Below, in pieces: positions 1-8,744 of a stretch of DNA of 64,000 bases; the first letter of the stretch is position 1, and each line of letters opens with the position of its first letter. The notes below the pieces were generated by a model. The model was not told the origin of the DNA. It searched no databases and saw only the letters and a program-made list of their open reading frames with translations. Source of the DNA: Pseudomonas helleri (lineage in GTDB: Bacteria > Pseudomonadota > Gammaproteobacteria > Pseudomonadales > Pseudomonadaceae); assembly GCF_001043025.1 (NCBI RefSeq), contig NZ_JYLD01000016.1, positions 1 through 64,000 on the forward strand, read 5' to 3'. The translations under genes and the position numbers were made by a program.

Positions 1-2496
1 CTGCTGACCACGAGCGTGGATGCCGGCTGGCGGCTTGCCTGTCATGACGCCGCCGGGCAGTTGCGTGATAGCTGGGACGGGCGCGACACCCATCGGCGCT
101 TTACCTACGATGAACTGATGCGACCAGTGAATGTGTTCGAACACGAACCGCCGCTGTGCGTGGAGCGTTTTACCTACGCGGGTGCCGACGAAGAAGACGC
201 CCGCCACAACCGCTGCGGACAACTGCTTCGCCACGATGATCAGGCGGGCAGCCTGTGGCATGACGCATTTGCCCTCAGCGGGCAGCCGCTGAGCGAAGCC
301 CGGCAATTCTGCACCGCACTGACGCCGCCCGAGTGGCCCGAGTCTGAAGCCGATCTCGAAGACACGGCTTACACCACACGCTGGCGTCACGATGCGCTGG
401 GCGCTGTTATCGAGCAGACCGACGCCCTTAAGCATGTGCAGCGTTTTGAATTTGATGTGGCCGGGCAACCTTTTGCATCCTGGCTGGACGACGTTGCCCT
501 GCTCAAAAGCACGACCTACAGCGCTTTGGGTCGAGTAGAAACTGAGCAGGTAGGCAACGATGTGACGACCACGGCCTATTACTCGGCGCGGGACGGCCTG
601 CTGTCCAGCCTCAAGGCCAAAAGATCAGACGGTAAGACGCTACAGGACCTGCACTACCAGTACGATCCGGTAGGCAACATCACCCGCATCGAAGACCTTG
701 CGCAGCCGGTGCAATGGTTTGCCGGGCAGCGTATTCAGGCAGTCAGTACGTACGCCTATGACACGCTCTATCAATTGATCAGCGCCACCGGTCGCGAAAA
801 CGCCAGCCAAACCATCGGCCCGAACCTGCCGGGGCTGGAGATTTTCGGCCCGGTAGATGACAGCCGTTGGCGCACTTACAGTCAGACCTACAGCTACGAT
901 AGCGGCGGCAACCTGACCCGGCTCAAGCACGCTGCCGGGACTGGCAATAGCTACACCCGCGAAATGGTCGTCGACGCACGCAGCAACCGCAGCCTGTTCA
1001 AGGACGGCTCACCTATAGAATTTGCAAAAGCGTTTGATGCCAACGGCAATCTCCAGGCTTTGGCCCCAGGCCAACTTATGCAGTGGGACAGCCGCAACCA
1101 GTTGCAGCACGTAACGCAGGTGCAGCGCGAAGATCCCGATGGTCAGGACGACGATACGGAAACCTACATTTATGACGGCGGCGGCCAGCGCGTGCGTAAA
1201 GTGCGCCGTGCCAAAACCCGTGTCGGTGAACAGATCAGCGAAGTGCGCTACTTGCCGGGGCTGGAGATCCGCAGCCGCACATCGGGCGAGCAATTGCACG
1301 TGGTGCTTGCCCAAGCGGGGCGTAATGCCGTGCGTTTGTTGAACCGGGAAAATGGCCAGCATCAACACCGTTACAGCGTGAACGACCACTTGGGCAGCAG
1401 CACGCTGGAGCTGGATCAAAACGGCGAGTTGCTGAGTCAGGAAAGTTACTACCCCTACGGCGGGACGGCCTGGTGGGCGGCAAAAAGTTCACTGGAAGCC
1501 CGCTACAAGGTGATTCGTTATTCGGGTAAAGAGCGAGATGCGACCGGGTTGTATTACTACGGCTTCCGTTATTACGCACCGTGGTTGCAGCGCTGGATTA
1601 ATCCGGACCCGATGGGCGAAGTCGATGGTTTGAATGTATTTCGATTTGTTCTCAATTCACCTTTGTCATGGATGGATTCTGCAGGGGCAATCTCCTTACC
1701 TGTCAACGATGCGATAGAACAAGGTGTTCGATTAAAACGCTCTTCAATAGCGTTTGTTGCAAGAGGGCTGCAAGAGTTTGAAGCGCTCGGCGAAACGGGG
1801 AGCGAATTGGCAGGAAAACTTCGTGACGCGCAAACGATGGCGGTCGATATTCTGAGCTCAGCGATTGAAAGTGTATCCAGTCCCCAGCAAAGCAAAGTTG
1901 CTCATGCAGCGATGTCGCTTTTTCTGGGCGGCACGGCTGTGAGTGGTCGGACTCAAACAGAGTTGCGTGAGGGCTTCGAAAAACTGAAAAGCATGCAACT
2001 ATCACGGATCGAAAAGGGTAAAGATCGGATAGTGATCTATGAAGAAGACAGCAAAACTGATGCCTTTGTGGTTAAAGTCGACACTGAACGTCGAATCTTT
2101 ATTAAACAATCCACTATCCAGACCAGTGATATAACGTCGCTGGCCAGGCAGTTAATTCATGAGGAGTCGCATCTTGAACTGGGAACTTATGACGCCTTTT
2201 ATATGCCGGTAAAGAATTTTGGTTACCCGGATAGTGATGAAGCATTGTTTGATACGCTTAAAACAGCTATGGCTATAAGTCGTGACGTGGGCAGCAAAGG
2301 AGAAAATAGTAAAGCGGTACGCAATGTTGAAAAATACAGGGAGGTGATGGCTAAAATGCCGACACCTGTCGCAGGAAGTTGTACGGAAACTGCAGCAAAT
2401 CATTGGGTATTTCTTAATAATGCGGATTCTTGGGCGCATCTCGCTATAGGCATGGCAAAGCCAAGTGTAATTTCTAAATATGGCCCTAAAAAATAA
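1..2496 (+). CDS. TcC/RHS-family toxin, C-terminal part (5' end outside window)
   Basis: The reading frame is open to the window edge, so this is the 3' part of a larger gene; residue numbers here count from the GTG at 16. Many YD-type repeats are visible (for example YAYDTLYQL, YSYDSGGNL). They are followed by the RHS-associated core around residues 460-560, with HLGSSTLELD, YYPYGGTAW, GLYYYGFRYY and DPMGEVDGLNVFRF, then the terminal NSPLSWMDSAG. This is the layout of TccC/TcC insecticidal-complex cocoon proteins, which cleave themselves after the core and release a variable toxin. The roughly 270-residue tip is distinct and lower in GC (24 of 60 bases in 2221-2280, against 35 of 60 in 121-180). 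It contains HEESH at residues 715-719, an HExxH zinc-peptidase-like motif. Family assignment of the core is firm; the protease idea for the tip is inference. Confidence 0.9.
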   Translation: MLTTSVDAGWRLACHDAAGQLRDSWDGRDTHRRFTYDELMRPVNVFEHEPPLCVERFTYAGADEEDARHNRCGQLLRHDDQAGSLWHDAFALSGQPLSEARQFCTALTPPEWPESEADLEDTAYTTRWRHDALGAVIEQTDALKHVQRFEFDVAGQPFASWLDDVALLKSTTYSALGRVETEQVGNDVTTTAYYSARDGLLSSLKAKRSDGKTLQDLHYQYDPVGNITRIEDLAQPVQWFAGQRIQAVSTYAYDTLYQLISATGRENASQTIGPNLPGLEIFGPVDDSRWRTYSQTYSYDSGGNLTRLKHAAGTGNSYTREMVVDARSNRSLFKDGSPIEFAKAFDANGNLQALAPGQLMQWDSRNQLQHVTQVQREDPDGQDDDTETYIYDGGGQRVRKVRRAKTRVGEQISEVRYLPGLEIRSRTSGEQLHVVLAQAGRNAVRLLNRENGQHQHRYSVNDHLGSSTLELDQNGELLSQESYYPYGGTAWWAAKSSLEARYKVIRYSGKERDATGLYYYGFRYYAPWLQRWINPDPMGEVDGLNVFRFVLNSPLSWMDSAGAISLPVNDAIEQGVRLKRSSIAFVARGLQEFEALGETGSELAGKLRDAQTMAVDILSSAIESVSSPQQSKVAHAAMSLFLGGTAVSGRTQTELREGFEKLKSMQLSRIEKGKDRIVIYEEDSKTDAFVVKVDTERRIFIKQSTIQTSDITSLARQLIHEESHLELGTYDAFYMPVKNFGYPDSDEALFDTLKTAMAISRDVGSKGENSKAVRNVEKYREVMAKMPTPVAGSCTETAANHWVFLNNADSWAHLAIGMAKPSVISKYGPKK

Positions 2497-2517
2497 CCGA
2501 GGCGCTTCGGGGTTGAA

Positions 2518-2540
2518 CTAGCCGGATATTATCCGGCTAG
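2518..2540. terminator. Hairpin between convergent toxin and msuD genes
   Basis: Two perfect 11-base arms (2518-2528 and 2530-2540) form an inverted repeat immediately after the toxin stop codon and before the end of msuD. There is no clear T tract on either side, so it is a possible bidirectional terminator rather than a canonical one. Confidence 0.5.
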
Positions 2541-2552
2541 ATGCAGGTTCGA

Positions 2553-3698
2553 TCAGGGTTTGGCCTGGCCTGGCAGCACATCATTGGCGATCATTTCGCC
2601 AAAGGGCCCGGTCAGGTTGGTGATGCCGCGACCCGCCAGGCTGGCGTAAGGTTCTGGCAGCAGCGGGAACACCAGTTCGGCAAAGCGATAGGCTTCTTCC
2701 AGGTGCGGATAACCCGAGAAGATAAAGCTTTCGATGCCCAGGTCGGCGTATTCCTTGATGCGTTCTGCCACCTGTTGCGGGTTGCCCACCAGCGCGGTGC
2801 CGGCGCCGCCGCGAACCAGGCCGACGCCTGCCCACAGGTTGGGTGAGATCTCCAAATTGTCGCGCCGCCCGTCGTGCAGCGCAGCCATGCGCCGCTGGCC
2901 TTCGGAATCAAAGCGCGAGAAGGACTTTTGCGCGGCGGCTATGGTTTCGTCGCTGATGTGTTCGATCAGGGTGTCGGCGGCTTTCCAGGCTTGCTCCTCG
3001 GTTTCACGGACAATCACGTGCAGACGAATGCCAAAGCGTACGGTGCGGCCCAAGCGTGCTGCGCGTTCACGCACATCGGCGATTTTCTCGGCCACGGCTG
3101 CAGGCGGTTCGCCCCAGGTCAGGTACACGTCAACCTGCTCGGCGGCCAGGTCATGAGCAGCGTCGGACGAACCGCCGAAATACAGCGGCGGATAGGGTTT
3201 TTGTACCGGCGGGTACAGCGCCTTGGCGTTCTGCACGTGCAAGTGCTTGCCTTCAAAGTCGACCGACTCGCCTTGCAGCACCCGGCGCCAGATTTTCAGA
3301 AACTCATCCGACACTTCGTAGCGTTCGCTGTGGCTGAGGAAGCTGCCATCACCGCGGTTTTCATCCGGGTCGCCGCCGGTCACCACGTTAATTAACAAGC
3401 GCCCGCCGGACAGCCGGTCCAGGGTGGCCGCCATGCGCGCCGACACGGTCGGCGAGATGATCCCCGGACGAATCGCCACCAGATAACGCAGGCGCTCGGT
3501 CAACGGTACCAATGCCGAGGCGATGACCCACGAGTCTTCGCAGGAGCGTCCCGTCGGGATCAAAACGCCGTAGTAGCCCAGGTCATCAGCCGCCTGGGCG
3601 ACTTGTTTGAGGTAGTTGAGCGTGACCGGGCGAGCACCTTTGGTGGTGCCCAGAAAGTGGCCGTCACCGTGGGTGGGGAGGAACCAAAACACATTCAT
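2553..3698 (-). CDS. msuD: FMNH2-dependent alkane/methanesulfonate monooxygenase
   Basis: This 381-residue luciferase-like monooxygenase uses reduced FMN and oxygen to split the C-S bond of sulfonates, releasing sulfite for sulfur assimilation. The N-terminus MNVFWFLPTHGDGHFLG, the segment GRSCEDSW and the stretch TGGDPDENRGDG are hallmarks of the SsuD/MsuD family, and the length is standard. It starts 10 bases after the end of the FMN reductase gene, with an AAGGA-type ribosome site, so the two form an operon that supplies FMNH2 directly. MsuD and SsuD are close paralogues. I prefer MsuD because of the partner, but sequence alone by eye does not settle substrate choice. No msuC or ssuBC genes follow. 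Confidence 0.88.
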   Translation of the reverse strand: MNVFWFLPTHGDGHFLGTTKGARPVTLNYLKQVAQAADDLGYYGVLIPTGRSCEDSWVIASALVPLTERLRYLVAIRPGIISPTVSARMAATLDRLSGGRLLINVVTGGDPDENRGDGSFLSHSERYEVSDEFLKIWRRVLQGESVDFEGKHLHVQNAKALYPPVQKPYPPLYFGGSSDAAHDLAAEQVDVYLTWGEPPAAVAEKIADVRERAARLGRTVRFGIRLHVIVRETEEQAWKAADTLIEHISDETIAAAQKSFSRFDSEGQRRMAALHDGRRDNLEISPNLWAGVGLVRGGAGTALVGNPQQVAERIKEYADLGIESFIFSGYPHLEEAYRFAELVFPLLPEPYASLAGRGITNLTGPFGEMIANDVLPGQAKP

Positions 3699-3708
3699 GA
3701 AGAAGTCC

Positions 3709-4272
3709 TTAAGCGATTTTCAGCAAAGGTGTGGCCGAGGCGCCAAACAGCGGCGCGGCACGTTCTGCAGCAAGGCGGATACGAGCCTGCAAGGGCTCGC
3801 TGATTATTTGGTAATTGGCGAAATCAGACTCGGTGGCATACACGCCGATCGGCAGCGTCAACGCCTGGAAAAAGCTGAACAGCGGACGCAACTGGTGTTC
3901 GAGCACCAGCGCATGGCGATCGCTGCCACCGGTGGCGGCCAGCAACACCGGGGTGTCGATCAGGCCGTTGATATCCACCAGATCGAACAGGTGCTTGAGC
4001 AGGCCGGGGTAGGAGCCGCGATACACCGGGGTGGCGATGATCAGCAGGTCAGCGTTTTCAATCGCCTGGATCTCGGCATCGACCTCAGGGCTCAGTTCCT
4101 GGCGTGACAAGGCGCCGCCCAGTTGCCGGGCAATAGTGCCCAGCTCAATCAAGCGGCTTTCGATAGTGAGCCGGGTTTGCAGTTCATCGAGAATGGCCTT
4201 GGCCAACACCAGAGTGCGCGAAGGGCTGTACGCCCCACCCGAAACGACGACGACTTGCAGCGCGTTAGACAT
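3709..4272 (-). CDS. msuE: NAD(P)H-dependent FMN reductase
   Basis: This 187-residue flavodoxin-like reductase supplies FMNH2 to the downstream monooxygenase. It carries the family phosphate-loop region VVVSGGAYSPSRT at the N-terminus and the conserved ATPVYRGSYPGLLKHLFDLV segment near residues 80-100, followed by LLAATGGSDRHALVLEHQLRP. Length and motifs match MsuE/SsuE proteins. A good ribosome site (AAGGA) lies 7 bases before the ATG. It is the first gene of a two-gene operon with msuD. SsuE is the alternative name; function in sulfonate sulfur scavenging would be the same. Confidence 0.88.
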   Translation of the reverse strand: MSNALQVVVVSGGAYSPSRTLVLAKAILDELQTRLTIESRLIELGTIARQLGGALSRQELSPEVDAEIQAIENADLLIIATPVYRGSYPGLLKHLFDLVDINGLIDTPVLLAATGGSDRHALVLEHQLRPLFSFFQALTLPIGVYATESDFANYQIISEPLQARIRLAAERAAPLFGASATPLLKIA

Positions 4273-4678
4273 GTTCGAATCCTTGGCTAGTGTTCAGCAG
4301 ACTGTGGACAGGTACTCCCTGTCAGCAATCTCCGTACCAACAGGCAACCCCCTGTAATTCGGGGGGTTGGCCTGAGGCGGGCAAGGCGGGAGCTGTTGAT
4401 TGAGTGGTTAAGTGCAGATTTGCTGTTTGATTTGCAACAGTTGCTGGATGAACACTTGGGCGATGCAAGAGGGCGATGGCGGACATAGATTCGGACACAA
4501 ACAATGGCCGTAACGATCCCTTTTTGGCCTGCCTACCCCTGTGAACCGCTCCAGCGGTCGGCAAGAATCAAATCAACTTATAAGAGTTGTCTTCCTGACC
4601 CTTGCCCTTTTTGCGGGCTGCTGCCGTGTACAAAACATAACAACTATCGATCTCACGCCAAAGATGGGGAATACATTC
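4273..4678. other. Intergenic region, msuE / potF-like divergent promoters
   Basis: About 400 bases separate two divergently transcribed genes. I see no convincing gene here; an 80-codon reading frame on the minus strand has no family resemblance or ribosome site. The region must hold both promoters. I did not find a clear -24/-12 sigma-54 promoter in front of msuE. Confidence 0.4.
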
Positions 4679-5779
4679 ATGAGCACGATCAAACGCTTAC
4701 TGGGCGCCACGGTATGTGGGTTATCACTGTTGGCCAGCGCGGTGCAAGCCGATCAGCGCGAATTGCGGGTGTACAACTGGGCGGACTACATCTTGCCGTC
4801 AGTGCCCAAAGACTTTGCCAAGGACACCGGGATCAAAGTGACCTGGGACACCTTCGACACCAACGAATCGCTGGAAGCCAAGCTGCTGACCGGCAACTCG
4901 GGCTATGACCTGGTGGTGCCGTCCAACCAGTTCCTCGACACCCAGATCAAGGCCGGGGTGTTTCAGAAACTCGACAAATCCAAGCTGCCCAATTGGCAGC
5001 ACCAAGACCCGCAATTGCTCAAGCTGCTGGAAACCAACGACCCCGGCAACCAGTACGCCGTGCCCTACATGGTTGGTACAGTGTTGATCGGTTTTAACCC
5101 GGCCAAGGTCAAGGCGGCCCTGGGCGACGACGCGCCGGTGGACAGTTGGGACCTGGTGTTCAAGCCCGAGAACATGGCCAAGCTGAAATCCTGTGGCGTC
5201 GCCATGCTGGATTCGCCATCGGAGATCTTGCCGCTAGCCTTGCATTACCTGGGCCTGGACCCGAACAGCCAGAACCCGGCCGACTATGAAAAAGCCAAAG
5301 AGCTGATGCTGAAGATTCGCCCGTATGTCACCTACTTCAACTCGGCCAAATACATGACCGATATCGCCAACGGCGACATCTGCGTGGCCATTGGGTACTC
5401 GGGCAGTTTTTACCAGTTTGGCAACCGGGCCAAAGAAGCGAAGAACGGGGTGGTAGTGGACTGGCGTTTGCCAAAAGAGGGCGCGCCGATCTGGTTTGAC
5501 ACCTTCGCTATCCCTAAAAGCGCCAAGAATGTCGAAGAAGCGCATGAATTCCTGAACACCTTGCTGGAGCCCAAGGTGATTGCGTCGATCAGTGACTTTT
5601 TGGGTTACCCGAACGCCAACAAAGACTCGCTGCCACTGATCAATAAAGACATCACCGGCAACCCGAACCTGACGCCGACGCCAGAAGCGTTGAAATCACT
5701 GTATGTGGTGCAACCACTGCCACAAAAGCTGGAGCGTGTACGGACCCGCACCTGGACCAGCATCAAATCGGATAAATAA
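4679..5779 (+). CDS. Periplasmic polyamine-binding protein (PotF type)
   Basis: This is a 366-residue substrate-binding protein of the spermidine/putrescine ABC family. The ATG at 4679 is chosen because it gives a normal signal peptide (MSTIKRLLGATVCGLSLLASAVQA) and follows GGGGA; the frame is open upstream to 4541 but that adds nothing export-like. The mature start ELRVYNWADYI is the PotD/PotF signature, and LKSCGVAMLDSPSEILPLALHYLGLDP and IAVGYSG-like segments follow. No permease or ATPase genes adjoin it, so it must use a transporter encoded elsewhere or serve in sensing. Putrescine, spermidine or a related amine is the expected ligand. Confidence 0.88.
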   Translation: MSTIKRLLGATVCGLSLLASAVQADQRELRVYNWADYILPSVPKDFAKDTGIKVTWDTFDTNESLEAKLLTGNSGYDLVVPSNQFLDTQIKAGVFQKLDKSKLPNWQHQDPQLLKLLETNDPGNQYAVPYMVGTVLIGFNPAKVKAALGDDAPVDSWDLVFKPENMAKLKSCGVAMLDSPSEILPLALHYLGLDPNSQNPADYEKAKELMLKIRPYVTYFNSAKYMTDIANGDICVAIGYSGSFYQFGNRAKEAKNGVVVDWRLPKEGAPIWFDTFAIPKSAKNVEEAHEFLNTLLEPKVIASISDFLGYPNANKDSLPLINKDITGNPNLTPTPEALKSLYVVQPLPQKLERVRTRTWTSIKSDK

Positions 5780-5791
5780 CCGCCCAAACCC

Positions 5792-5859
5792 TGTAGGAGC
5801 GAGCTTGCCTCGCGATCTCTTGATCTTTTAAAAGATCGCGAGACAAGCTCGCTCCTACA
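5792..5859. repeat. REP palindrome between convergent genes
   Basis: Arms TGTAGGAGCGAGCTTG and its complement enclose a central palindrome around GATCTTTTAAAAGATC. This is one of about seven REP copies in the window. It lies between the convergent PotF-type and racemase genes and could act as a bidirectional terminator or mRNA-protecting hairpin. Confidence 0.9.
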
Positions 5860-5887
5860 AGGTGTCATGCCCCAGATCGGGGGGGGC

Positions 5888-7120
5888 TTAGTCTTCGATC
5901 AAGACTTTAGGGTTGGAGTTGCCCCATACGGTGTACAGGTCAGCCAGCAATGCGCCGTTGATGTCTTCAACTTCGCTCTGGCTGATCTCTGCGTCGCCCT
6001 GTTTGCCGAACAGCACCACTTCATCGCCGCTTTTGACGTCCGGCGCATCGGTCACGTCAACCATCAAGGTGTTCATCGACACTTTGCCCACCACCGGCAC
6101 GCGGTGGCCGTTGATCAGCACGATGCCCTTATTGGTGAACGCACGGCGATAGCCGTCGGAGTAACCGACCGTAATGTTCGCCAGCTTCGAATCACGCGCC
6201 AGGGTGTAGGTGCGGTCGTAGCCGACGGTATTGCCTTTCGGGTAGCTGTTGACCGAGGCCACGTGCGACTTAAACTGCATGACGCGCTTGTAGTCGGTGT
6301 GCGAAGGCACCGTGTCACCGAACAGCGCGCCGCCTGGGCGGACCATGTCCAGGTGCGACTCAGGCACTTCCAGGGTGGCGAATGAGTTGGCCGCATGCAG
6401 GGTGATTTTGCTGCGATCCAGCTTGGCCTCTTTGATCAGCCACTGTGCCTGTTCGTTGAAGGTCTTCAAGCCCGCGCGCACGTCATCGGCGTCTTCCACG
6501 GCGAAGTGGGTCATGATCGCCCGCACTTGCAGGTTCGGTATTTTGGTGATGGCTACGGCATCGCTGCGGCCTTGAGCGGTGCTCATTTCTACGCCGTTAC
6601 GGCTCATGCCGCTGGAGTTCAAGCCCAGGTGCACGACGAGCGGACGGCCGTGTTTTTCGGCAATTTGCGCGGCTTTCTTAGCGAAATCGAGGTTGCCGAC
6701 CAACTCTTCCATGTTGTACGGCAGCGCCGCTTCCAGCTCGCTGAGGGCGGCGGTGCGCACGCGAATCAATTGGCCTTTGTAACCGCTCTCGCGGACCACG
6801 CGGGCTTCTTCGTTGCTGGCAACGCCGACGCAAGGTACGCCGGTGGCGATGATCGAAGGCATCAACAAACCAATGCCGTGTCCGTAGGCATCAGCCTTGA
6901 GCACCGCACAGATTTTCGATTTGTCGCCGAGGGTGTCTTTCAGGACCTGAATATTGTGTTCAAACGCGGTTTTGTTTATTTCAACCCAGGCGTTGCTGTC
7001 TTGGGTGTTCACCTGCGCGACGCCATTGCTCATGGTCAATGGTGGAGCGGCGAAGGTCGGGGTTTGCAGCAATGTCATGCCCAAAGACAGGGCGAGCAGG
7101 GTGCGAGCGAAAGGGAGCAT
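5888..7120 (-). CDS. alr: Periplasmic broad-specificity amino acid racemase (alanine racemase fold)
   Basis: This PLP-dependent racemase is about 410 residues from the ATG at 7120, which has a GGAA ribosome site. A second ATG at 7132 adds four residues. The N-terminus MLPFARTLLALSLGMTLLQTPTFA is a signal peptide, so the enzyme is periplasmic, unlike the cytoplasmic Alr/DadX. The PLP lysine lies in AVLKADAYGHG (K75) and the opposing catalytic tyrosine in NTVGYDRTYT (Y301). SSGMSRNGVE and AANSFATLEVPE match the broad-spectrum racemases (Bar/Bsr) of Pseudomonas. It probably interconverts several L- and D-amino acids such as Lys, Arg and Ala. It is transcribed alone. Confidence 0.9.
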   Translation of the reverse strand: MLPFARTLLALSLGMTLLQTPTFAAPPLTMSNGVAQVNTQDSNAWVEINKTAFEHNIQVLKDTLGDKSKICAVLKADAYGHGIGLLMPSIIATGVPCVGVASNEEARVVRESGYKGQLIRVRTAALSELEAALPYNMEELVGNLDFAKKAAQIAEKHGRPLVVHLGLNSSGMSRNGVEMSTAQGRSDAVAITKIPNLQVRAIMTHFAVEDADDVRAGLKTFNEQAQWLIKEAKLDRSKITLHAANSFATLEVPESHLDMVRPGGALFGDTVPSHTDYKRVMQFKSHVASVNSYPKGNTVGYDRTYTLARDSKLANITVGYSDGYRRAFTNKGIVLINGHRVPVVGKVSMNTLMVDVTDAPDVKSGDEVVLFGKQGDAEISQSEVEDINGALLADLYTVWGNSNPKVLIED

Positions 7121-7241
7121 GCGAGTTTCCATACTTTATTGTTAGGGAAGGGATTTAAAACGCCGGCGATACTAGGGGCGGGCTGCTGGAAAGTCACGCC
7201 TTGGGCCGCGTATCTGTCAGGTTGTGTCGTTATACCGTCCG

Positions 7242-8612
7242 TCAGCCCTTGAACAGCGCTTTAAGCAGCGGGTCGTTCAGATACGCCACGTTGAGTCGGG
7301 TCCAGGGGTTGGTGCGTGATTGCTCGGGAGAAAAGATGTGCCCCGGCGCGATCATGAAGCCCTTGGGCTGCAATTGGCGGGTCAGTTCCTTGGCGTCGTC
7401 GATGTGGGCAAAGCGTGCCCACAGGTACAAGCTTTGTTGCGGGCGGCAAAACACCTCGGCGCCAATCTCATCGAGCATCGCCAGCCCGGCAGCGGTGGCG
7501 GCTTGCAGCCGTTCTTGCAGGCGAATCAAATGGCGCAGGAAATGCCCCTCGGTAAGGATCACGTCCATGGTTCGCTCACACAGTTCAGAAGAGCTGGTGT
7601 GCAACAACATTTTCAAGTCGCCCAGCTCATCAATCACGTCCTTGCTGCCGGCGATAAAGCCTACTCGCAGCGCCGCAGACACCGATTTGGAAAAACTGCC
7701 CACGTACAGTGAACGCTGCAGTTGATCGAGCGCAGACACCTTGATCGCAGACGCCGGTTTAAAGTCGGCCAGGGCATCGTCGTCAACCAGAATGAAGTTG
7801 TGTTGCTGCGCGAGCTGCACCAGCCGATGGGCCTTGCCCGGCGAGATATCCGAACCGGTCGGGTTGTGGCCCACCGACTGGATAAAAAACAGTTTCGGCT
7901 TGTGGCTGCGCAGGTGTTGCTCCAGCACCTGCATGTCCGGGCCATCAGCCAGGCGCGGTACGCAGAGCATGTGGGCGCCTTGCAGTTGCAGCTTGCCAAA
8001 CAGCGGGTAATAGCCGGGGTCTTCAACCAGCACCGTATCGCCATGGGCAATAAAACGCCGGATGATCAGGTCCAGCGCATGGTTGGCGCCGTGAGTGGTG
8101 ACGATCTGGCGGGGGCTGGCGGTGATCGAATAGCTGGCCAGTTTTTGCGCCAGATGCTGACGCAGGCTGGCATTGCCCAGGCGGTTGCCATAGCGAAACA
8201 GCGTGTTGACCTCGGTGCGCATGATCTGGCGGGTGAACTTGTCCAGGCGCATGTCCATCAGCCATTCCACCGGCGGGAAGCCTTCACCGAGCGGCGAATG
8301 CCCCGGTTCACGGACGAACTGCTGGCGCATCAGCCAGATTGTGTCCATGGCCCGCGCATAGGGCTGCGGTTCGTCCGGTTCGCTGTGGTTGGGGCTGCCC
8401 TGACGGACAAAAAAGCCCTGGCCATGGCGCGGTTCGACCAGCCCTTGGGACGCCAGGGCTTCATAGGCATTGATCACGGTATTTTTCGAATGGCCGAACA
8501 GGCGCATGCATTCACGCAGTGACGGCAGGCGGTCGCCCACCCGATAAGTGCCATTGCCGATCTGTTCGACCAGTGACGCGGTCAGTTGCTGAGCGAGTGT
8601 CAGACGCACCAT
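7242..8612 (-). CDS. MocR-type regulator (GntR HTH fused to aminotransferase-like domain)
   Basis: This is a 456-residue regulator. Residues 1-70 form a winged helix of the GntR class (GDRLPSLRECMRLFGHSKNTVINAYEAL). Residues 90-450 are a fold-type I aminotransferase domain with the PLP lysine in YVGSFSKSVSAALRVG (K309) and HNPTGSDISP. Such proteins bind PLP and an amine effector rather than catalyse. It is divergent from the HMG-CoA reductase gene. Three GGTAC-type half sites in the shared promoter (8642-8676) are arranged as in known MocR operators, so it probably controls that operon, itself, or both. Why an aminotransferase-like sensor would regulate mevalonate metabolism is unclear. Confidence 0.88.
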   Translation of the reverse strand: MVRLTLAQQLTASLVEQIGNGTYRVGDRLPSLRECMRLFGHSKNTVINAYEALASQGLVEPRHGQGFFVRQGSPNHSEPDEPQPYARAMDTIWLMRQQFVREPGHSPLGEGFPPVEWLMDMRLDKFTRQIMRTEVNTLFRYGNRLGNASLRQHLAQKLASYSITASPRQIVTTHGANHALDLIIRRFIAHGDTVLVEDPGYYPLFGKLQLQGAHMLCVPRLADGPDMQVLEQHLRSHKPKLFFIQSVGHNPTGSDISPGKAHRLVQLAQQHNFILVDDDALADFKPASAIKVSALDQLQRSLYVGSFSKSVSAALRVGFIAGSKDVIDELGDLKMLLHTSSSELCERTMDVILTEGHFLRHLIRLQERLQAATAAGLAMLDEIGAEVFCRPQQSLYLWARFAHIDDAKELTRQLQPKGFMIAPGHIFSPEQSRTNPWTRLNVAYLNDPLLKALFKG

Positions 8613-8641
8613 GGTTGGCCATCCTGCTGTTTTTTAGCGAG

Positions 8642-8676
8642 GGTACAGCTTGGGTACTGTTTGTGCGAACTGTACC
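8642..8676. promoter_or_regulatory. Probable MocR operator in the mvaA/regulator intergenic region
   Basis: GGTACAG (8642-8648) and GGTACTG (8653-8659) are direct repeats 11 bases apart, one helical turn. CTGTACC (8670-8676) is an inverted third copy. MocR regulators such as PdxR and GabR use combinations of direct and inverted half sites like this. Assignment to the adjacent regulator is inference. Confidence 0.55.
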
Positions 8677-8744
8677 TTTCATGCGGGCACAGGGCGCTTT
8701 AGGGTGGCGCTCAAAGACAACAATAATGACCACAGGATTGAACC

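Noticed and set aside
4322..4564. 80-codon minus-strand reading frame upstream of msuE
   Set aside because: No ribosome site, no family features and low-complexity Pro/Thr/Ala composition; it covers promoter DNA.
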